A stretch of DNA of 62,919 bases from a bacterium (GCA_023133295.1 JAGLWT010000106.1:1-62919); one strand, 5' to 3'; positions 32,336 to 42,405 are shown, numbered from the stretch's first letter. The notes: generated by a model from the letters alone, not told the origin. A program made the numbers and translations.

Positions 32336-33556
32336 TTACTGGAATTTACCTAAGATCTCCAGAGCATAATTGATATCCTCTTCCGTATGGTCGGCGGCGA
32401 TCTGGAATCTGATCTCCTCGTCTCCCTTGGGAACGACGGGGAAGTTCAGGCCTGTAGCTATAATGCCGTTATCCACCAGGAAAGACACGATATCAGAGGT
32501 CTTCTGTGTATCTCTGACCATTAGAGGAACGACCGGATGTTCGCCTTCCAGTGTCTCAAAGCCCGCGTCCGTCAAGCCTTGTCTGAACTTTGCGGTAAGT
32601 TTTCTCAAATATTCCAATCTTTTGATCCCTTCGGGACTATCGGTAAGCTCAAGCACTTTAAGAGCTGCTGCGGCTTCGGATGGTGTTATCGGATTGGAGT
32701 AGATATACATCGGTGAGGTTTCTCTGAAGTATTTCAGGATCGCATCTTCGCCTACGACATATCCGCCGTTGACGCCGAAGGCCTTGCCCAATGTACCGAT
32801 GATCAGGTCCACTTTTGCACCTGTATATTCTTCTGTTCCACGGCCGGTCCTTCCGAAAGCGCCGACACCGTGGGAATCATCGATGATCGTAATGATGCCT
32901 TCTTCAAATTTATCTTCATATCTTTTGCAGACCTGGACAAGCTTCTCAAGGGGTGCGTGATCGCCTCTCATGGAGAATATACCGTCTGTAATGACCAGAA
33001 GCCGTTTCGCCTTGCCTATGCTGTCCTTGACATGGTTTTCGAGGTCTTCCATATCATTATGCTTATATATGCCCTTGCCTGCCGGGCGGGACATGCGCAT
33101 GGCATTGATGATACAATTATGATTCAATACATCACTGATGACGATCGTCTCTTTTGTGGTCAAGGGGGCGATAACGCTCATAGATGTAACATAAGCCGCG
33201 GAGAAGATCATGCCCGATTCCCTTTTGTGGAATTCGGCCAGTTTCTTTTCCAGCTCAATGTGATTTATATAGGTTCCGCTGATAAATCTTACCGCGCCGG
33301 GTCCTACGCCGAAATCACGGGAGGCCTTCTCTTCCGCCTCAATGACTTCGGGAAGTAATGACATTCCCAAATAGGAATTTGAATTCATTTTCAGAAATTC
33401 CTTCTCGCCATAGCCCTGGATATGATATCTGGGGCCTTTGCTGCCTGCGGCACGGATGGTCTTCGTGATGACCATCTCATTACCCTTGCTGACACCCTTT
33501 GATTTCAGGTCATCAACATGGGCTTTTAATATTTTACAAAGTTTTTCAGTTGACAT
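32336..33556 (-). CDS. kbl: Glycine C-acetyltransferase (2-amino-3-ketobutyrate CoA ligase)
   Basis: 406 residues, a PLP enzyme of the alpha-oxoamine synthase family. Marks: NSNSYLGMSLLPEVIEAEE, SGTYINHIELEKKLAEF, the cofactor aspartate in IIDDSHGVGAFGRTGRG, and the PLP lysine in GTLGKAFGVNGGYVVG. With CoA it cleaves 2-amino-3-ketobutyrate to glycine and acetyl-CoA. The upstream gene encodes the matching threonine dehydrogenase 9 bases away, so assignment as Kbl rather than 8-amino-7-oxononanoate synthase is secure. ATG at 33556 follows GGAGT by 5 bases. Its stop codon lies inside a small palindrome (32325-32339) shared with the convergent gene. Confidence 0.95.
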   Translation of the reverse strand: MSTEKLCKILKAHVDDLKSKGVSKGNEMVITKTIRAAGSKGPRYHIQGYGEKEFLKMNSNSYLGMSLLPEVIEAEEKASRDFGVGPGAVRFISGTYINHIELEKKLAEFHKRESGMIFSAAYVTSMSVIAPLTTKETIVISDVLNHNCIINAMRMSRPAGKGIYKHNDMEDLENHVKDSIGKAKRLLVITDGIFSMRGDHAPLEKLVQVCKRYEDKFEEGIITIIDDSHGVGAFGRTGRGTEEYTGAKVDLIIGTLGKAFGVNGGYVVGEDAILKYFRETSPMYIYSNPITPSEAAAALKVLELTDSPEGIKRLEYLRKLTAKFRQGLTDAGFETLEGEHPVVPLMVRDTQKTSDIVSFLVDNGIIATGLNFPVVPKGDEEIRFQIAADHTEEDINYALEILGKFQ

Positions 33557-33565
33557 AAACACTCC

Positions 33566-34525
33566 TTAATAATTGATATTCAATTTTTTTGACAGATTTT
33601 TCAGCATGTCTTCCGTCATTTTTTCAAGGCCGAACTTCGGATCCCAGCCCCATTCTTTTCTGGCGGCTGAATCGTCCATGGAATTGGGCCATGAATCCGC
33701 GATACCCTGTCTCACCGGGTCAATTTTATAGGATATCTCAAAGTCTGGAATAACCTTTTTGACGCTTTGCGCGATCTCCTTCGGAGTGAAGTTCATCGCC
33801 GTCACATTGAAAGCGTTCCTATGTTCTAAATTTGAAGGGTCAGCCTCCATTAGGTCGATGGCAGCGTCAATAGCATCGGGCATGTACATCATATCCATCC
33901 GCGTGTCTTCGCTTAAGAAACATTCATATTTCTTATCTTCCAATGCCTTATAATAAATATCCACGGCGTAATCGGTAGTACCGCCGCCGGGAAGGGCAAC
34001 ATGAGAGATGAGTCCGGGATAACGCAATCCTCTGGTATCCACACCGTATTTTGTGTAATAATAGTCACAGAGTATCTCGCCGGAAACCTTTGTAACGCCA
34101 TACATTGAGGTTGGGCGCTGTATTGTATCCTGAGGCGTGCCGTCTTTCGGAGTTGAAGGGCCGAAGGCGCCGATAGAGCTGGGGACCATCAGCGCACAGC
34201 CGTATTCCCTTGAGAGCTCAAGCATCACCATAACACCGTCAACATTGACCTTCCATGCCAATTGGGGCTTTGCCTCGCCAACTGCGGAAAGAATGGCGGC
34301 AAGATGGTATATGGTTCCCACATCGTATTTTTTCACCACGGCATTGACCGCATCATAATCGGTCACTTCTATGAATTCAAATGGGCCGGAATCCCTCAAT
34401 TCCGCAGAGGGTTTTGTCTTCCTGCCTGCTGCAACAACATTTTCCGCACCATAACGCTTTCTAAGCGTCATTGTGAGTTCGGAACCAATTTGACCGACAG
34501 CGCCGGTAACCAAGATCTTCTTCAT
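33566..34525 (-). CDS. tdh: L-threonine 3-dehydrogenase, epimerase (short-chain) type
   Basis: 319 residues with a Rossmann fold: MKKILVTGAVGQIGSELT (NAD-binding GxxGxxG), TIYHLAAILSAVGE, the catalytic Ser in MVPSSIGAFGP, and Tyr/Lys in SMYGVTKVSGE. The sequence TIQRPTSMYGVTKVSGE and the end GWDPKFGLEKMTEDML match the epimerase-like threonine dehydrogenases, not the zinc-dependent ones. It oxidises threonine to 2-amino-3-ketobutyrate, the substrate of the adjacent Kbl. Shine-Dalgarno AGGTG 6 bases upstream. A hairpin at 34598-34621 separates it from the operon upstream. Confidence 0.93.
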   Translation of the reverse strand: MKKILVTGAVGQIGSELTMTLRKRYGAENVVAAGRKTKPSAELRDSGPFEFIEVTDYDAVNAVVKKYDVGTIYHLAAILSAVGEAKPQLAWKVNVDGVMVMLELSREYGCALMVPSSIGAFGPSTPKDGTPQDTIQRPTSMYGVTKVSGEILCDYYYTKYGVDTRGLRYPGLISHVALPGGGTTDYAVDIYYKALEDKKYECFLSEDTRMDMMYMPDAIDAAIDLMEADPSNLEHRNAFNVTAMNFTPKEIAQSVKKVIPDFEISYKIDPVRQGIADSWPNSMDDSAARKEWGWDPKFGLEKMTEDMLKNLSKKLNINY

Positions 34526-34597
34526 TTTTCACACCTATTAGTATCAGAAAGCTGCCTGAAAATCCAAAGCGGCGGCTTTCCGTTGTTTACATTATTT

Positions 34598-34621
34598 AAA
34601 AACAGCGCAGTAGCGAACTGC
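34598..34621 (-). terminator. Possible terminator after the metallopeptidase/Omp85 gene
   Basis: On the minus strand a 5-bp stem GCAGT/ACTGC with a 5-base loop is followed by GCTG and five T residues. It is modest but lies where the glyA operon should end. Confidence 0.5.
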
Positions 34622-34644
34622 CGTATCCATGCTTGCGGAATTTC

Positions 34645-37443
34645 TTAAAAATCCGAACCGATATTGAACTGAAAGTATGTTTTGGGATAGACCTTATAGA
34701 GGTCCCATCTCTTGGCAAAATCGAACATTAGGTCGAAGTATCCCCAGCGGAATCGAATGCCGAAGCCCAGCGAGCCCTGCAGATCATCAAAACGGTACTG
34801 TCCGTTCTCCTCGGAAATGCCATGGAAAGAGTCGCCGAGCCAGGCATCGCCCACATCCACAAAGAAAAGTCCACGGATATAATACAGGTCAAAAAGGCCG
34901 GCGAATCTGATAATATCGATGAAGGGTATTCGCAGTTCAAGGTTAGCGAAGAAAGCGTTATTGCCGTAAATAGACATCGGATAGTACCCGCGTATGGAAC
35001 CGATACCGCCAAGGTAAACATAGTCCTTATCCGCGCCGAAAGATGAGTAACCGTAAAAGCGGAACGCCATTGTGCTGCGGAATGTCAACTTCCAGTATTT
35101 CATAAAATCTGCGCGTACATTCATCACATCATAATAATTCTCGGAGAGAGGAAAGCCCCTGCTAAAAGACAAAAGAAAACGGTTACCGCCGTTATATGAG
35201 AAGAATCCCGGGGTCGTGGTATCCGAAATGAATGTAAGTGTAGTAGCCAAAACCCGTTTTTCCGCCGGGAAGCCGTAAAGATTCTGAAAGAGGCTGTCCC
35301 AATAATTCAAACCGTATTGTACCTCTGCCTCGAGGCGTCTGTATTTGGAAAGCGGATAAATACCGATCAAGGCGGCGCCGTATTGACCCTTGGAGCCGAA
35401 AGAGTCCGGATCCCAGAAGTAGTAATCTTCCCGCTGATTAAAGATCACCACACCCCAATTCAAACGGTAGCGCTGCATAAAAGCATAAGCATAAAAATTA
35501 TTGAACTGCCGTATCGCATCAATATTGATCTCAATGCGCAGATCACCGAGCATATCTGAAAGTGTAATATTCGAGTAATTCTCCAGAATGCCGTTCTCAT
35601 ATGTGATATAAGAGGAGACATTGGTCGCCTTCAATTGCAGATTATATTTCTTGACATTCTTTAAGAAACTGACATTCGGGAATTCTTCGGCCGCCGGCTT
35701 TTCTATCTCTTCAGGGGGAGTTTCATTGAATTTCGAGAACTCTCTTAAAGCACTGATGGGTTTGACATAAGTTTTATACGCGCCGTCGTAGAAGGAAGTA
35801 AAGGCGATATCCTTACCGTCGGGAGAGAAAGCCGCCATGAAGTTTCCGCCCAATGTATTGGTTATCTGAGTAGACATCCGAGTTTCATTATCGTATATAA
35901 AAAGATTGGGGATATCATGCACACGGTCGGATGTAAACACAATGCGTGTGCCGTCTTGAGATAAAGAGGGTTCAACATCATTTCCAAGGCCGAAGGTCAA
36001 CTGTGTTTCCTCATCATTGGAAAGGTCATAAGAGAAGAGTTTGTCAAGCCCGCTGACCCGCCTCGAGTAATATAACAACCCGGTATTATGATCATAGTTC
36101 ACAAAATTGATAAAGCCCTTTTTATCCGTGATCCTTTCCAGGCCGCCGCTTTCAATGTCATAGAAGAAAACTTCACGGCCGCCATCCTGCTCGCCTGTAA
36201 AAAAGATCGAATCCGAATCCATAAAGAATGGATGTCTTGGTGAAAGCACACTTTCAAATCTTATCTTCTTAAATGACTTGTTGAAGATATTGAAAATAAG
36301 GAGCACATCGGATTTGCCGTCACGGGCAAACACCGCTAATTTACGGCCATCGCGAGAGATATTAAGCGAGTTCTCTTCTACTATAAGATATTCAAAGGCA
36401 TTTGTTGTCATGGGTGTCAGGCGCTTGATCACCTTCTCATGGTATTTATTGTCCTTTTTAGATTTCTGATCTTCTCTTGAAAAAATGTAGATATCCAGTT
36501 TCCCGTTCTTTGTAGTGATTCCTGCCAGAGTTGCGCCCGAAGGAAAAAATACCGGCTGAAGCCAGGTATCATTGTAGAACATATCCTCAAAGATAGGCGG
36601 GGAGTAATCGATATCTGGAGATTCCAGCTCCTTTATGGTGGGCCAGTATTTCTTTTTAAGATATCCATACCATTTGTCATTGATCTGACGGTAGGAGAGT
36701 CCGACGGTCTTCTTGAAGACCTGATTCAAATTAAATTGCCCGGGCCGGCGAAGATACCTTATCATTTTTCTCAATTTATCAACACCGTAGATCTCAACGA
36801 ACCAATCGATGAATGACTGGCTCTCTTTATAACATTGATAGACATTGGGAGTGTAATAAAAATGCTCCATCTGTTGAAGGGTATAGAAATGATTGTTCAT
36901 TATAGCATCACGAAGCACCATTTCCCCTTTCATATCCCAACGGTTGCTCATATGCTCCGCAAGGCCCTCCATAAACCACATCGGCGGCTCTTTGGTGAGG
37001 ATCGACGAGCGGAATATCCTGTATTGGAAAATATGCGTGAGCTCGTGCCATATCAGCGCTTCCAATTCATCATTGGGGGAATCTATGGGAACTACGAGAC
37101 GATTCATGAGCAGTTCGGCAAATCCTTCTACCTGCGGAGGCAGGAAACCTGAAATGATATTTGTCTGTTCAAAATCACGATGTGTTTCATAAAGTATTAC
37201 CGGTGCTTTGTCCTTCAACTGTACCTGCAGGTATTCCGAATGATTCTTATAAGCGCTCTCCAGCATTTCGACGATCTCAAGCAATCTCACTTCATCAGCA
37301 TTGTAGTAATACACTTTGAAATGCTCGGATTCCTTGATGAACCAGTCAAATGTCTTGTAATGGATCTTATTCTTCCCGAAGCCGAATGCTGTTACAGCTA
37401 TAAGTACAAGCAAAATAAGGGTCAAAGTTTTTTTAATATCCAA
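34645..37443 (-). CDS. Gluzincin metallopeptidase - TolB propeller - Omp85-like barrel fusion
   Basis: 932 residues. A signal peptide is followed by a peptidase-MA-like zinc domain (about 30-270) with the HExxH motif in LIWHELTHIFQYRIF and the downstream Glu in EGLAEHMSN. Residues ~280-570 form a TolB/WD40-like propeller (NISRDGRKLAVFARDGKSDV, SLSQDGTRIVFTSDR, AFSPDGKDIAFTSF). The C-terminal ~330 residues look like an Omp85/surface-antigen barrel: YLGGIGSIRGYYPMSIYG, FFANLELRIPF, LFFVDVGDAW, and a last strand ending in Phe. It should sit in the outer membrane with the peptidase in the periplasm or outside. Start is TTG, overlapping the previous lipoprotein gene by 11 bases. Confidence 0.82.
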   Translation of the reverse strand: MDIKKTLTLILLVLIAVTAFGFGKNKIHYKTFDWFIKESEHFKVYYYNADEVRLLEIVEMLESAYKNHSEYLQVQLKDKAPVILYETHRDFEQTNIISGFLPPQVEGFAELLMNRLVVPIDSPNDELEALIWHELTHIFQYRIFRSSILTKEPPMWFMEGLAEHMSNRWDMKGEMVLRDAIMNNHFYTLQQMEHFYYTPNVYQCYKESQSFIDWFVEIYGVDKLRKMIRYLRRPGQFNLNQVFKKTVGLSYRQINDKWYGYLKKKYWPTIKELESPDIDYSPPIFEDMFYNDTWLQPVFFPSGATLAGITTKNGKLDIYIFSREDQKSKKDNKYHEKVIKRLTPMTTNAFEYLIVEENSLNISRDGRKLAVFARDGKSDVLLIFNIFNKSFKKIRFESVLSPRHPFFMDSDSIFFTGEQDGGREVFFYDIESGGLERITDKKGFINFVNYDHNTGLLYYSRRVSGLDKLFSYDLSNDEETQLTFGLGNDVEPSLSQDGTRIVFTSDRVHDIPNLFIYDNETRMSTQITNTLGGNFMAAFSPDGKDIAFTSFYDGAYKTYVKPISALREFSKFNETPPEEIEKPAAEEFPNVSFLKNVKKYNLQLKATNVSSYITYENGILENYSNITLSDMLGDLRIEINIDAIRQFNNFYAYAFMQRYRLNWGVVIFNQREDYYFWDPDSFGSKGQYGAALIGIYPLSKYRRLEAEVQYGLNYWDSLFQNLYGFPAEKRVLATTLTFISDTTTPGFFSYNGGNRFLLSFSRGFPLSENYYDVMNVRADFMKYWKLTFRSTMAFRFYGYSSFGADKDYVYLGGIGSIRGYYPMSIYGNNAFFANLELRIPFIDIIRFAGLFDLYYIRGLFFVDVGDAWLGDSFHGISEENGQYRFDDLQGSLGFGIRFRWGYFDLMFDFAKRWDLYKVYPKTYFQFNIGSDF

Positions 37444-38110
37444 TCAAATATCTCTTTACTTTATATTTCTTGGGGCGGAATTCTTCAAAGGAACTCTTCA
37501 GATAATCACCATAAAGTTTCATGATGTATTCCTCCACAGGAGGGGTGTCCTTTGAAAATTCCTCTGAATTTGAAAAACTCTTTTCAAAAACAGTTTCCTT
37601 TTTATCAAAATCATGCAGAAAGATCTGAACGCGAATATTGAATACCATTTTTTCTTCGAAGACTTCACGGTAATAATAGGAATTGAATGTAGGGTCATAA
37701 ACTCTCTTATAAACATATCCCGCAATTCGAGTAGTGCTAAAATCAAGCAGGGTGAAGAGATATTTGCCCTTCGCCTGGTCATTTTCCACGGTGATGTCTT
37801 CCCAGGTCATGTCCATTTTCTTCCTGTTCTCCATGCTTACCGTAAATCCCAACTCGCCGTTTTTGTGAGGAAATTTCAGTTCATCCAGAATGTCGGCGGC
37901 GGTTCCTATCACATCTTCACTTATCAACTCATCTGCCGCATCATCATCAAGGTCGGTATTAATGCGTGGCTTCAAGATCAATATCTCACCTACTGAATCG
38001 GGATTTTTATCAGGAGCGGAGGTTTTATTAAAGCTGTAATTCACATAATGAAAACAGGATGCCAATAGAGAAAGCATAAGGATCAGAAGGATCTTCGCTG
38101 CCTTATTCAT
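37433..38110 (-). CDS. Hypothetical lipoprotein, 225 aa
   Basis: From ATG 38110 the protein begins MNKAAKILLILMLSLLASC, a clear lipoprotein signal. The rest is mainly beta (VGEILILKPRINTD, YLFTLLDFSTTRIAGYVYKRVYD) with conserved-looking motifs such as VFEKSFSNSEEF. I do not recognise the family. It overlaps the TPR lipoprotein gene by 8 bases and the metallopeptidase/Omp85 gene by 11, so it likely works with that outer-membrane protein. A longer frame to 38236 has no ribosome site and hides the signal. Confidence 0.72.
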   Translation of the reverse strand: MNKAAKILLILMLSLLASCFHYVNYSFNKTSAPDKNPDSVGEILILKPRINTDLDDDAADELISEDVIGTAADILDELKFPHKNGELGFTVSMENRKKMDMTWEDITVENDQAKGKYLFTLLDFSTTRIAGYVYKRVYDPTFNSYYYREVFEEKMVFNIRVQIFLHDFDKKETVFEKSFSNSEEFSKDTPPVEEYIMKLYGDYLKSSFEEFRPKKYKVKRYLIGY

Positions 38111-38432
38111 CCTTAAGCTCCTCCAGTAAATTATTATAATTATATTCAACGCCCTTGTTTGCCCCGATAATAGAAAGCGCGGTTTCATACTCCGCCAGCG
38201 CCTCTTTATGGAATCCTTGTTCTTCCAAACATACACCGAGATTATTATGAGCCGCCCAATTATCGGGATCTTCTGCGATCTGTTGTCTGAAACGGAATTC
38301 CGCTTCTTTCAGGATGCCTTTTCCCATCATCTTCATAGCATAGGTGTTTTCCTGCTTCACTATATTTCCGGCGCAGGAGAAGAAGAGGGATGACAGAAGC
38401 AGAATAAGGACCGCGATGATCTTATTCTTCAT
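38103..38432 (-). CDS. Small TPR lipoprotein
   Basis: 109 residues from the ATG at 38432, which lies in the final codons of acpS. A lipoprotein signal (IIAVLILLLSSLFFSCAG) is followed by one and a half tetratricopeptide repeats (AEFRFRQQIAEDPDNWAAHN, NLGVCLEEQGFHKEALAEYE). Its length and design recall PilF/BamD-type lipoproteins that help outer-membrane protein assembly, but it is too short to be either. It sits in the glyA-acpS operon before a lipoprotein and an Omp85-like barrel protein, which supports an envelope role. Confidence 0.75.
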   Translation of the reverse strand: MKNKIIAVLILLLSSLFFSCAGNIVKQENTYAMKMMGKGILKEAEFRFRQQIAEDPDNWAAHNNLGVCLEEQGFHKEALAEYETALSIIGANKGVEYNYNNLLEELKDE

Positions 38433-38787
38433 ATAAAATACAAAATGCCACTGCAAACTCATTTTCATGTGAGATGGAGATGCTCAATTTTTTCCCCGAA
38501 AGCTTCTCTTTGAGCTCGGGGGTCTCGGCGATCACTTCTGGGCCTTTGTCGCGGTCAGTGACGACAGAGATCTGATCATATTCAAATTCGATCCCCAGCG
38601 GTGACAGGCATTTATAGATCGCCTCCTTCGCCGCGAAGCGCCCGGCGGTGATCGTGGCAGTCTCTTTGTGTGAGCGTATATATTCGATCTCCGCGGGAGT
38701 GAACATTCGCTTCAGCCGAGAGGGGTCGCTAAAGGCCTTTTTAATCCTTTTGACCGAAACTATATCTACACCGGGGATCACTTTCAC
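38422..38787 (-). CDS. acpS: Holo-[acyl-carrier-protein] synthase
   Basis: 121 residues from the GTG at 38787. It shows the AcpS signature [16 protein letters not shown] (Mg-binding Asp), [26 protein letters not shown] (Mg-binding Glu and Lys) and [17 protein letters not shown] at the C-terminus. It transfers 4'-phosphopantetheine from CoA to acyl carrier protein. The start overlaps the glyA stop (ATGTGA), with AGGA 5-6 bases upstream; the extra 11 N-terminal residues in the longer frame are not part of the family. Confidence 0.95.
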   Translation of the reverse strand: MKVIPGVDIVSVKRIKKAFSDPSRLKRMFTPAEIEYIRSHKETATITAGRFAAKEAIYKCLSPLGIEFEYDQISVVTDRDKGPEVIAETPELKEKLSGKKLSISISHENEFAVAFCILYEE

Positions 38788-40031
38788 ATGCGTCCTGTAT
38801 ATAAGGGAAACTTCTTGCAAAGCTCCTCAACATCATTTTTAACTGCTTCAAGATTCTCGGGATTCTTTCTGTCCTCAAGCACTCTGAATATCAAAGAAGC
38901 GATCTCCTTCATCTCTTCGGGGCCCATTCCTCTTGTGGTTACCGCTGGTGTTCCCAATCTGATCCCCGACGCAATAAAGGGTTTACGCGGGTCAAAAGGT
39001 ATCGTATTCTTATTTACCGTGATGCCGGCTTTTTCAAGGGCTTTCTCGCCTCTCTTTCCCGAAAGATCGATCGGAGTGAGGTCCACGAGCATCAGATGCG
39101 TATCAGTGCCCCCCGCCACTATCCTGAGGCCTTTTTCTTCCAGAGAACTTGCAAGAGCATTGGCATTCTCAAGTACCTTCTTCTGATACTCCTTGAAAGA
39201 CGGGTCCAATGCTTCTTTGAAGGCCACGGCCTTAGCCGCGATAACATGCATCAACGGGCCGCCTTGTATCCCGGGGAACACAATACGGTCAAGTTCTTTC
39301 TGATGTTCTTCTTTGCACATGACCATTCCGCCTCTGGGTCCACGCAGCGTTTTGTGTGTGGTAGTGGTAACTATATCGGCATAAGGGATCGGGGACTGGT
39401 GAAGCCCCGTTGCGACCAGGCCGGCGATATGAGCGATATCCGCGACCAGGTAGGCGCCGACCTCATCGGCTATTTCACGGAATTTCTTAAAATCCAGTGT
39501 CCTCGGATAAGCAGAGGCGCCGGTCATGATCAGCTTGGGCCTTGACTCTTTCGCGATCCTCAATACCTCATCGTAATCAATGGTTTCGGTGTCTTTGGAA
39601 ACCCCGTAAGGAACAACATTGTAATATTTACCGGAGAAACTCAAAGGATGGCCGTGGGTAAGGTGCCCACCGTGTGAAAGGTCGAGACCCATGATAGTAT
39701 CACCCGGTTCGATAAGGGTAAAATACGCCGCCATATTTGCCTGAGAGCCGGAATGCGGCTGAACATTGACATGATCCGCGCCAAAAAGCTCTTTGGCCCT
39801 CTCAATGGCAAGGTTCTCAGCAACATCGACGAATTCACAACCGCCGTAATATCTTTTCCCGGGATATCCCTCTGCATATTTATTTGTCATAATAGAGCCT
39901 TGGGCTTGTAAAACCGCCTCGGAAACAAAATTCTCAGAAGCAATAAGTTCCAGATTGAACGCCAGACGCTTCGTCTCAGCATATACCGTCTCATAGATCT
40001 GAGGGTCTGCTTTCTTTAGTTCTTCGTTCAT
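38784..40031 (-). CDS. glyA: Serine hydroxymethyltransferase
   Basis: 415 residues, fully typical. Marks: [74 protein letters not shown] and the PLP lysine in [17 protein letters not shown]. It interconverts serine and glycine with tetrahydrofolate. ATG at 40031 has GGAGG 7 bases upstream; a longer frame starts 10 codons earlier without support. It heads an overlapping run glyA-acpS-TPR lipoprotein-lipoprotein-metallopeptidase/Omp85, and with nearby kbl-tdh makes this a glycine/one-carbon neighbourhood. Confidence 0.97.
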   Translation of the reverse strand: MNEELKKADPQIYETVYAETKRLAFNLELIASENFVSEAVLQAQGSIMTNKYAEGYPGKRYYGGCEFVDVAENLAIERAKELFGADHVNVQPHSGSQANMAAYFTLIEPGDTIMGLDLSHGGHLTHGHPLSFSGKYYNVVPYGVSKDTETIDYDEVLRIAKESRPKLIMTGASAYPRTLDFKKFREIADEVGAYLVADIAHIAGLVATGLHQSPIPYADIVTTTTHKTLRGPRGGMVMCKEEHQKELDRIVFPGIQGGPLMHVIAAKAVAFKEALDPSFKEYQKKVLENANALASSLEEKGLRIVAGGTDTHLMLVDLTPIDLSGKRGEKALEKAGITVNKNTIPFDPRKPFIASGIRLGTPAVTTRGMGPEEMKEIASLIFRVLEDRKNPENLEAVKNDVEELCKKFPLYTGRM

Positions 40032-40059
40032 AAGGGCCTCCGTTTCATAATAATTGTTC

Positions 40060-40087
40060 ATTATAACATTATTTAATGTATTTTCAA
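40060..40087 (-). promoter_or_regulatory. Promoter of the glyA operon
   Basis: The minus strand reads TTGAAA (40082-40087), 16-base spacer, TATAAT (40060-40065), 28 bases upstream of the glyA ATG. Confidence 0.72.
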
Positions 40088-40136
40088 GAAAAACAAGTGT
40101 AAATTCCGTGGGGAATACAGTCTCCCCAGTGTCATC

Positions 40137-42377
40137 TTATTTTGTAAACAAGCCTATCAATTTCTGAAGCAGATCCCCGTACGCAATGATGAAGGCGGCG
40201 AATACGACAGAGACCATTGACATCAATTTGATCAGGATATTAAGAGAAGGTCCTGATGTATCCTTGAACGGGTCACCCACGGTATCACCGATAACTACGG
40301 CAGCATGCCTTGGATTTTTGCTTCCGTCCTCAAGCTTCTTGCCGCCGAGATTGCCCTCTTCGATGTATTTCTTGGCATTGTCCCAGGCACCGCCGGCATT
40401 GTTCAAAAATACCGCGGTAACAAACCCCGTAGAAAGTCCTCCGACAAGAAGTCCCATCACGCCGGGAACTCCCAATAGCAGGCCGGTAGCAACAGGGACC
40501 AGTATCGCCAGTAAGGAAGGGAATATCATTTCTTTTTGAGCGCTTATCGTGCTGATTTCAACGCATCTCGCGTAATCGGGCTCCGTTTCCCCTGTCAGTA
40601 TGCCTTTGATATCCCTGAATTGCCTGCGGACCTCTTCGACCATTTTCCCGGCCGCTCTGCCGACTCCCTTCATGGTAAGCGAACAAAAAACAAAGGTAAG
40701 CATCGAGCCAAGAAATATGCCGACCAGAACCCTCGGGTTCATCAGCGTAATATCATAATATCTTACCCAATCGGGCAATGTGGTTTCAGCTACTAATTTG
40801 GGAATGCCGTCAATGATGATCTCCGCGGCCCTACCCTGCATATGCAGAAATCCTGCTTTGATCTGTTCGATATATGAAGCCAGGAGAGCCATCGCCGTCA
40901 GGGCGGCAGAGCCGATAGCAAAGCCCTTTCCCGTGGCTGCGGTCGTATTGCCGAGAGCATCCAGGGCATCGGTCCTCTTGCGGACCTCCGGCTTCTGATG
41001 TGTCATTTCCGCATTGCCGCCTGCATTATCGGCAATGGGGCCATAGGCATCCGTTGCAAGCGTTATTCCGAGAGTGGAAAGCATGCCGACGGCAGCGAGG
41101 CCGATACCGTAAAGGCCTTGGCTCATTGCATACGCGGAGGAGCCGAAACCGCCCGCGAATCCGTATGCCATTAGTATTCCGGCAGCAATTATGATAACGG
41201 GATAACCGGTGGATTGCATACCTAATGCAATACCGGAAATGATCACCGTAGCCGCGCCTGTTTCGGATTGATCCGCAACATTCTTTGTAGGAGAATATTC
41301 ATGGGATGTATAATACTCGGTAACCTTTCCAATAAGCCATCCCGCCAACAATCCGGTGATCAGCGAGAAGAATATCCCCAGATATTTCGATCCGAAAGAA
41401 TCCCTGAACATATAAAGTATGCCGAATGAGGCGATCAGGGTTAAAATAGTGGCTGTATTCACCCCCCTTCCAAGTGCCTTCAGAAGAACCTTTTGGCTCG
41501 CACTCTCGGATGACTTGACCATGAAGATACCGATAATGGATATCAGAACCCCGATTCCCGCGATCACCATTGGCACCAAAACCCCTCCGAGGCCGTATCC
41601 GGCCGCAACACCAAGTGCGCAGGAGGCAAGAATAGAGGCAGTGTATGACTCATATAGATCGGCGCCCATTCCCGCGACATCACCCACATTATCACCCACA
41701 TTATCGGCGATCGTAGCGGGATTCCTTGGATCATCCTCGGGAATTCCGGCTTCTATTTTGCCGACAAGATCAGCACCTACATCGGCGGCTTTTGTAAAGA
41801 TCCCGCCGCCAACACGGGCAAATAATGCCTGAAGAGAAGCTCCCATTCCAAAGGTAAGCATAGTGGTCGTAATGATCGCCAATTGATGTTCGCCGCCCGG
41901 GATAAATATTTTCAGTACCACGAACCAGATAGAGATATGTAGAAGCGCAAGCCCTACCACGACCAGGCCCATAACGGCACCCGAGCGGAATGCCACCTGC
42001 AGGCCCTTGTTCAATGATGTCCTGGCACCGGCAGCTGTACGATTAGAGGCATATGTAGCTGTCATCATACCCAAGTATCCTGATAATGCGGAGAAGAATC
42101 CTCCGGTTACAAAAGCAAAGGGAATCCATGGGTTCTGGGCTTTAAGAATATATGCAAGAACAGCAAATATCACGAAAACTATGGCAAAAACAATGGCAAC
42201 GATCTTATACTGGCTTTTAAGATATGCCTTGGCGCCGATCTGAACATGCTCGGCGATGCGCTGCATATCCTTGTCGCCGGGATCTTGTTTCATTAATAAT
42301 CTATATAAAATATACGCAAAAACGAGTCCAACGACGGAACCCACCGGCGCTAAATAGAACAGAATCTTTGGATCCAT
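40137..42377 (-). CDS. hppA: Membrane-bound ion-translocating pyrophosphatase
   Basis: 746 residues with about 16 membrane spans. It hydrolyses pyrophosphate to pump H+ or Na+. Key motifs: GGGIFTKAADVGADLVGKIEAGIPEDDPRNPATIADNVGDNVGD is represented by GADLVGKIE, DDPRNPATIADN and VGDNVGDVAGMGADL; later DAYGPIADNAGGNAEM, GNTTAATGKGFAIGSAAL, and GDTVGDPFKDTSGPSLN near the end. Alanine, not lysine, in GNTTAATGKG points to the K+-dependent subfamily. The pumped ion cannot be decided here. SD AAGGAG and a strong promoter lie upstream. Monocistronic. Confidence 0.96.
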   Translation of the reverse strand: MDPKILFYLAPVGSVVGLVFAYILYRLLMKQDPGDKDMQRIAEHVQIGAKAYLKSQYKIVAIVFAIVFVIFAVLAYILKAQNPWIPFAFVTGGFFSALSGYLGMMTATYASNRTAAGARTSLNKGLQVAFRSGAVMGLVVVGLALLHISIWFVVLKIFIPGGEHQLAIITTTMLTFGMGASLQALFARVGGGIFTKAADVGADLVGKIEAGIPEDDPRNPATIADNVGDNVGDVAGMGADLYESYTASILASCALGVAAGYGLGGVLVPMVIAGIGVLISIIGIFMVKSSESASQKVLLKALGRGVNTATILTLIASFGILYMFRDSFGSKYLGIFFSLITGLLAGWLIGKVTEYYTSHEYSPTKNVADQSETGAATVIISGIALGMQSTGYPVIIIAAGILMAYGFAGGFGSSAYAMSQGLYGIGLAAVGMLSTLGITLATDAYGPIADNAGGNAEMTHQKPEVRKRTDALDALGNTTAATGKGFAIGSAALTAMALLASYIEQIKAGFLHMQGRAAEIIIDGIPKLVAETTLPDWVRYYDITLMNPRVLVGIFLGSMLTFVFCSLTMKGVGRAAGKMVEEVRRQFRDIKGILTGETEPDYARCVEISTISAQKEMIFPSLLAILVPVATGLLLGVPGVMGLLVGGLSTGFVTAVFLNNAGGAWDNAKKYIEEGNLGGKKLEDGSKNPRHAAVVIGDTVGDPFKDTSGPSLNILIKLMSMVSVVFAAFIIAYGDLLQKLIGLFTK

Positions 42378-42405
42378 ATATTCTCCTTTGTTTCGAACCG
42401 TCTTG

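Noticed and set aside
32870..33358. 162-aa plus-strand frame
   Set aside because: Fully antisense to kbl, whose motifs are complete; no start signals.
40098..40125. Hairpin GGGGA/TCCCC after hppA as a terminator
   Set aside because: The stem is short with a long loop, and no T-run follows directly.
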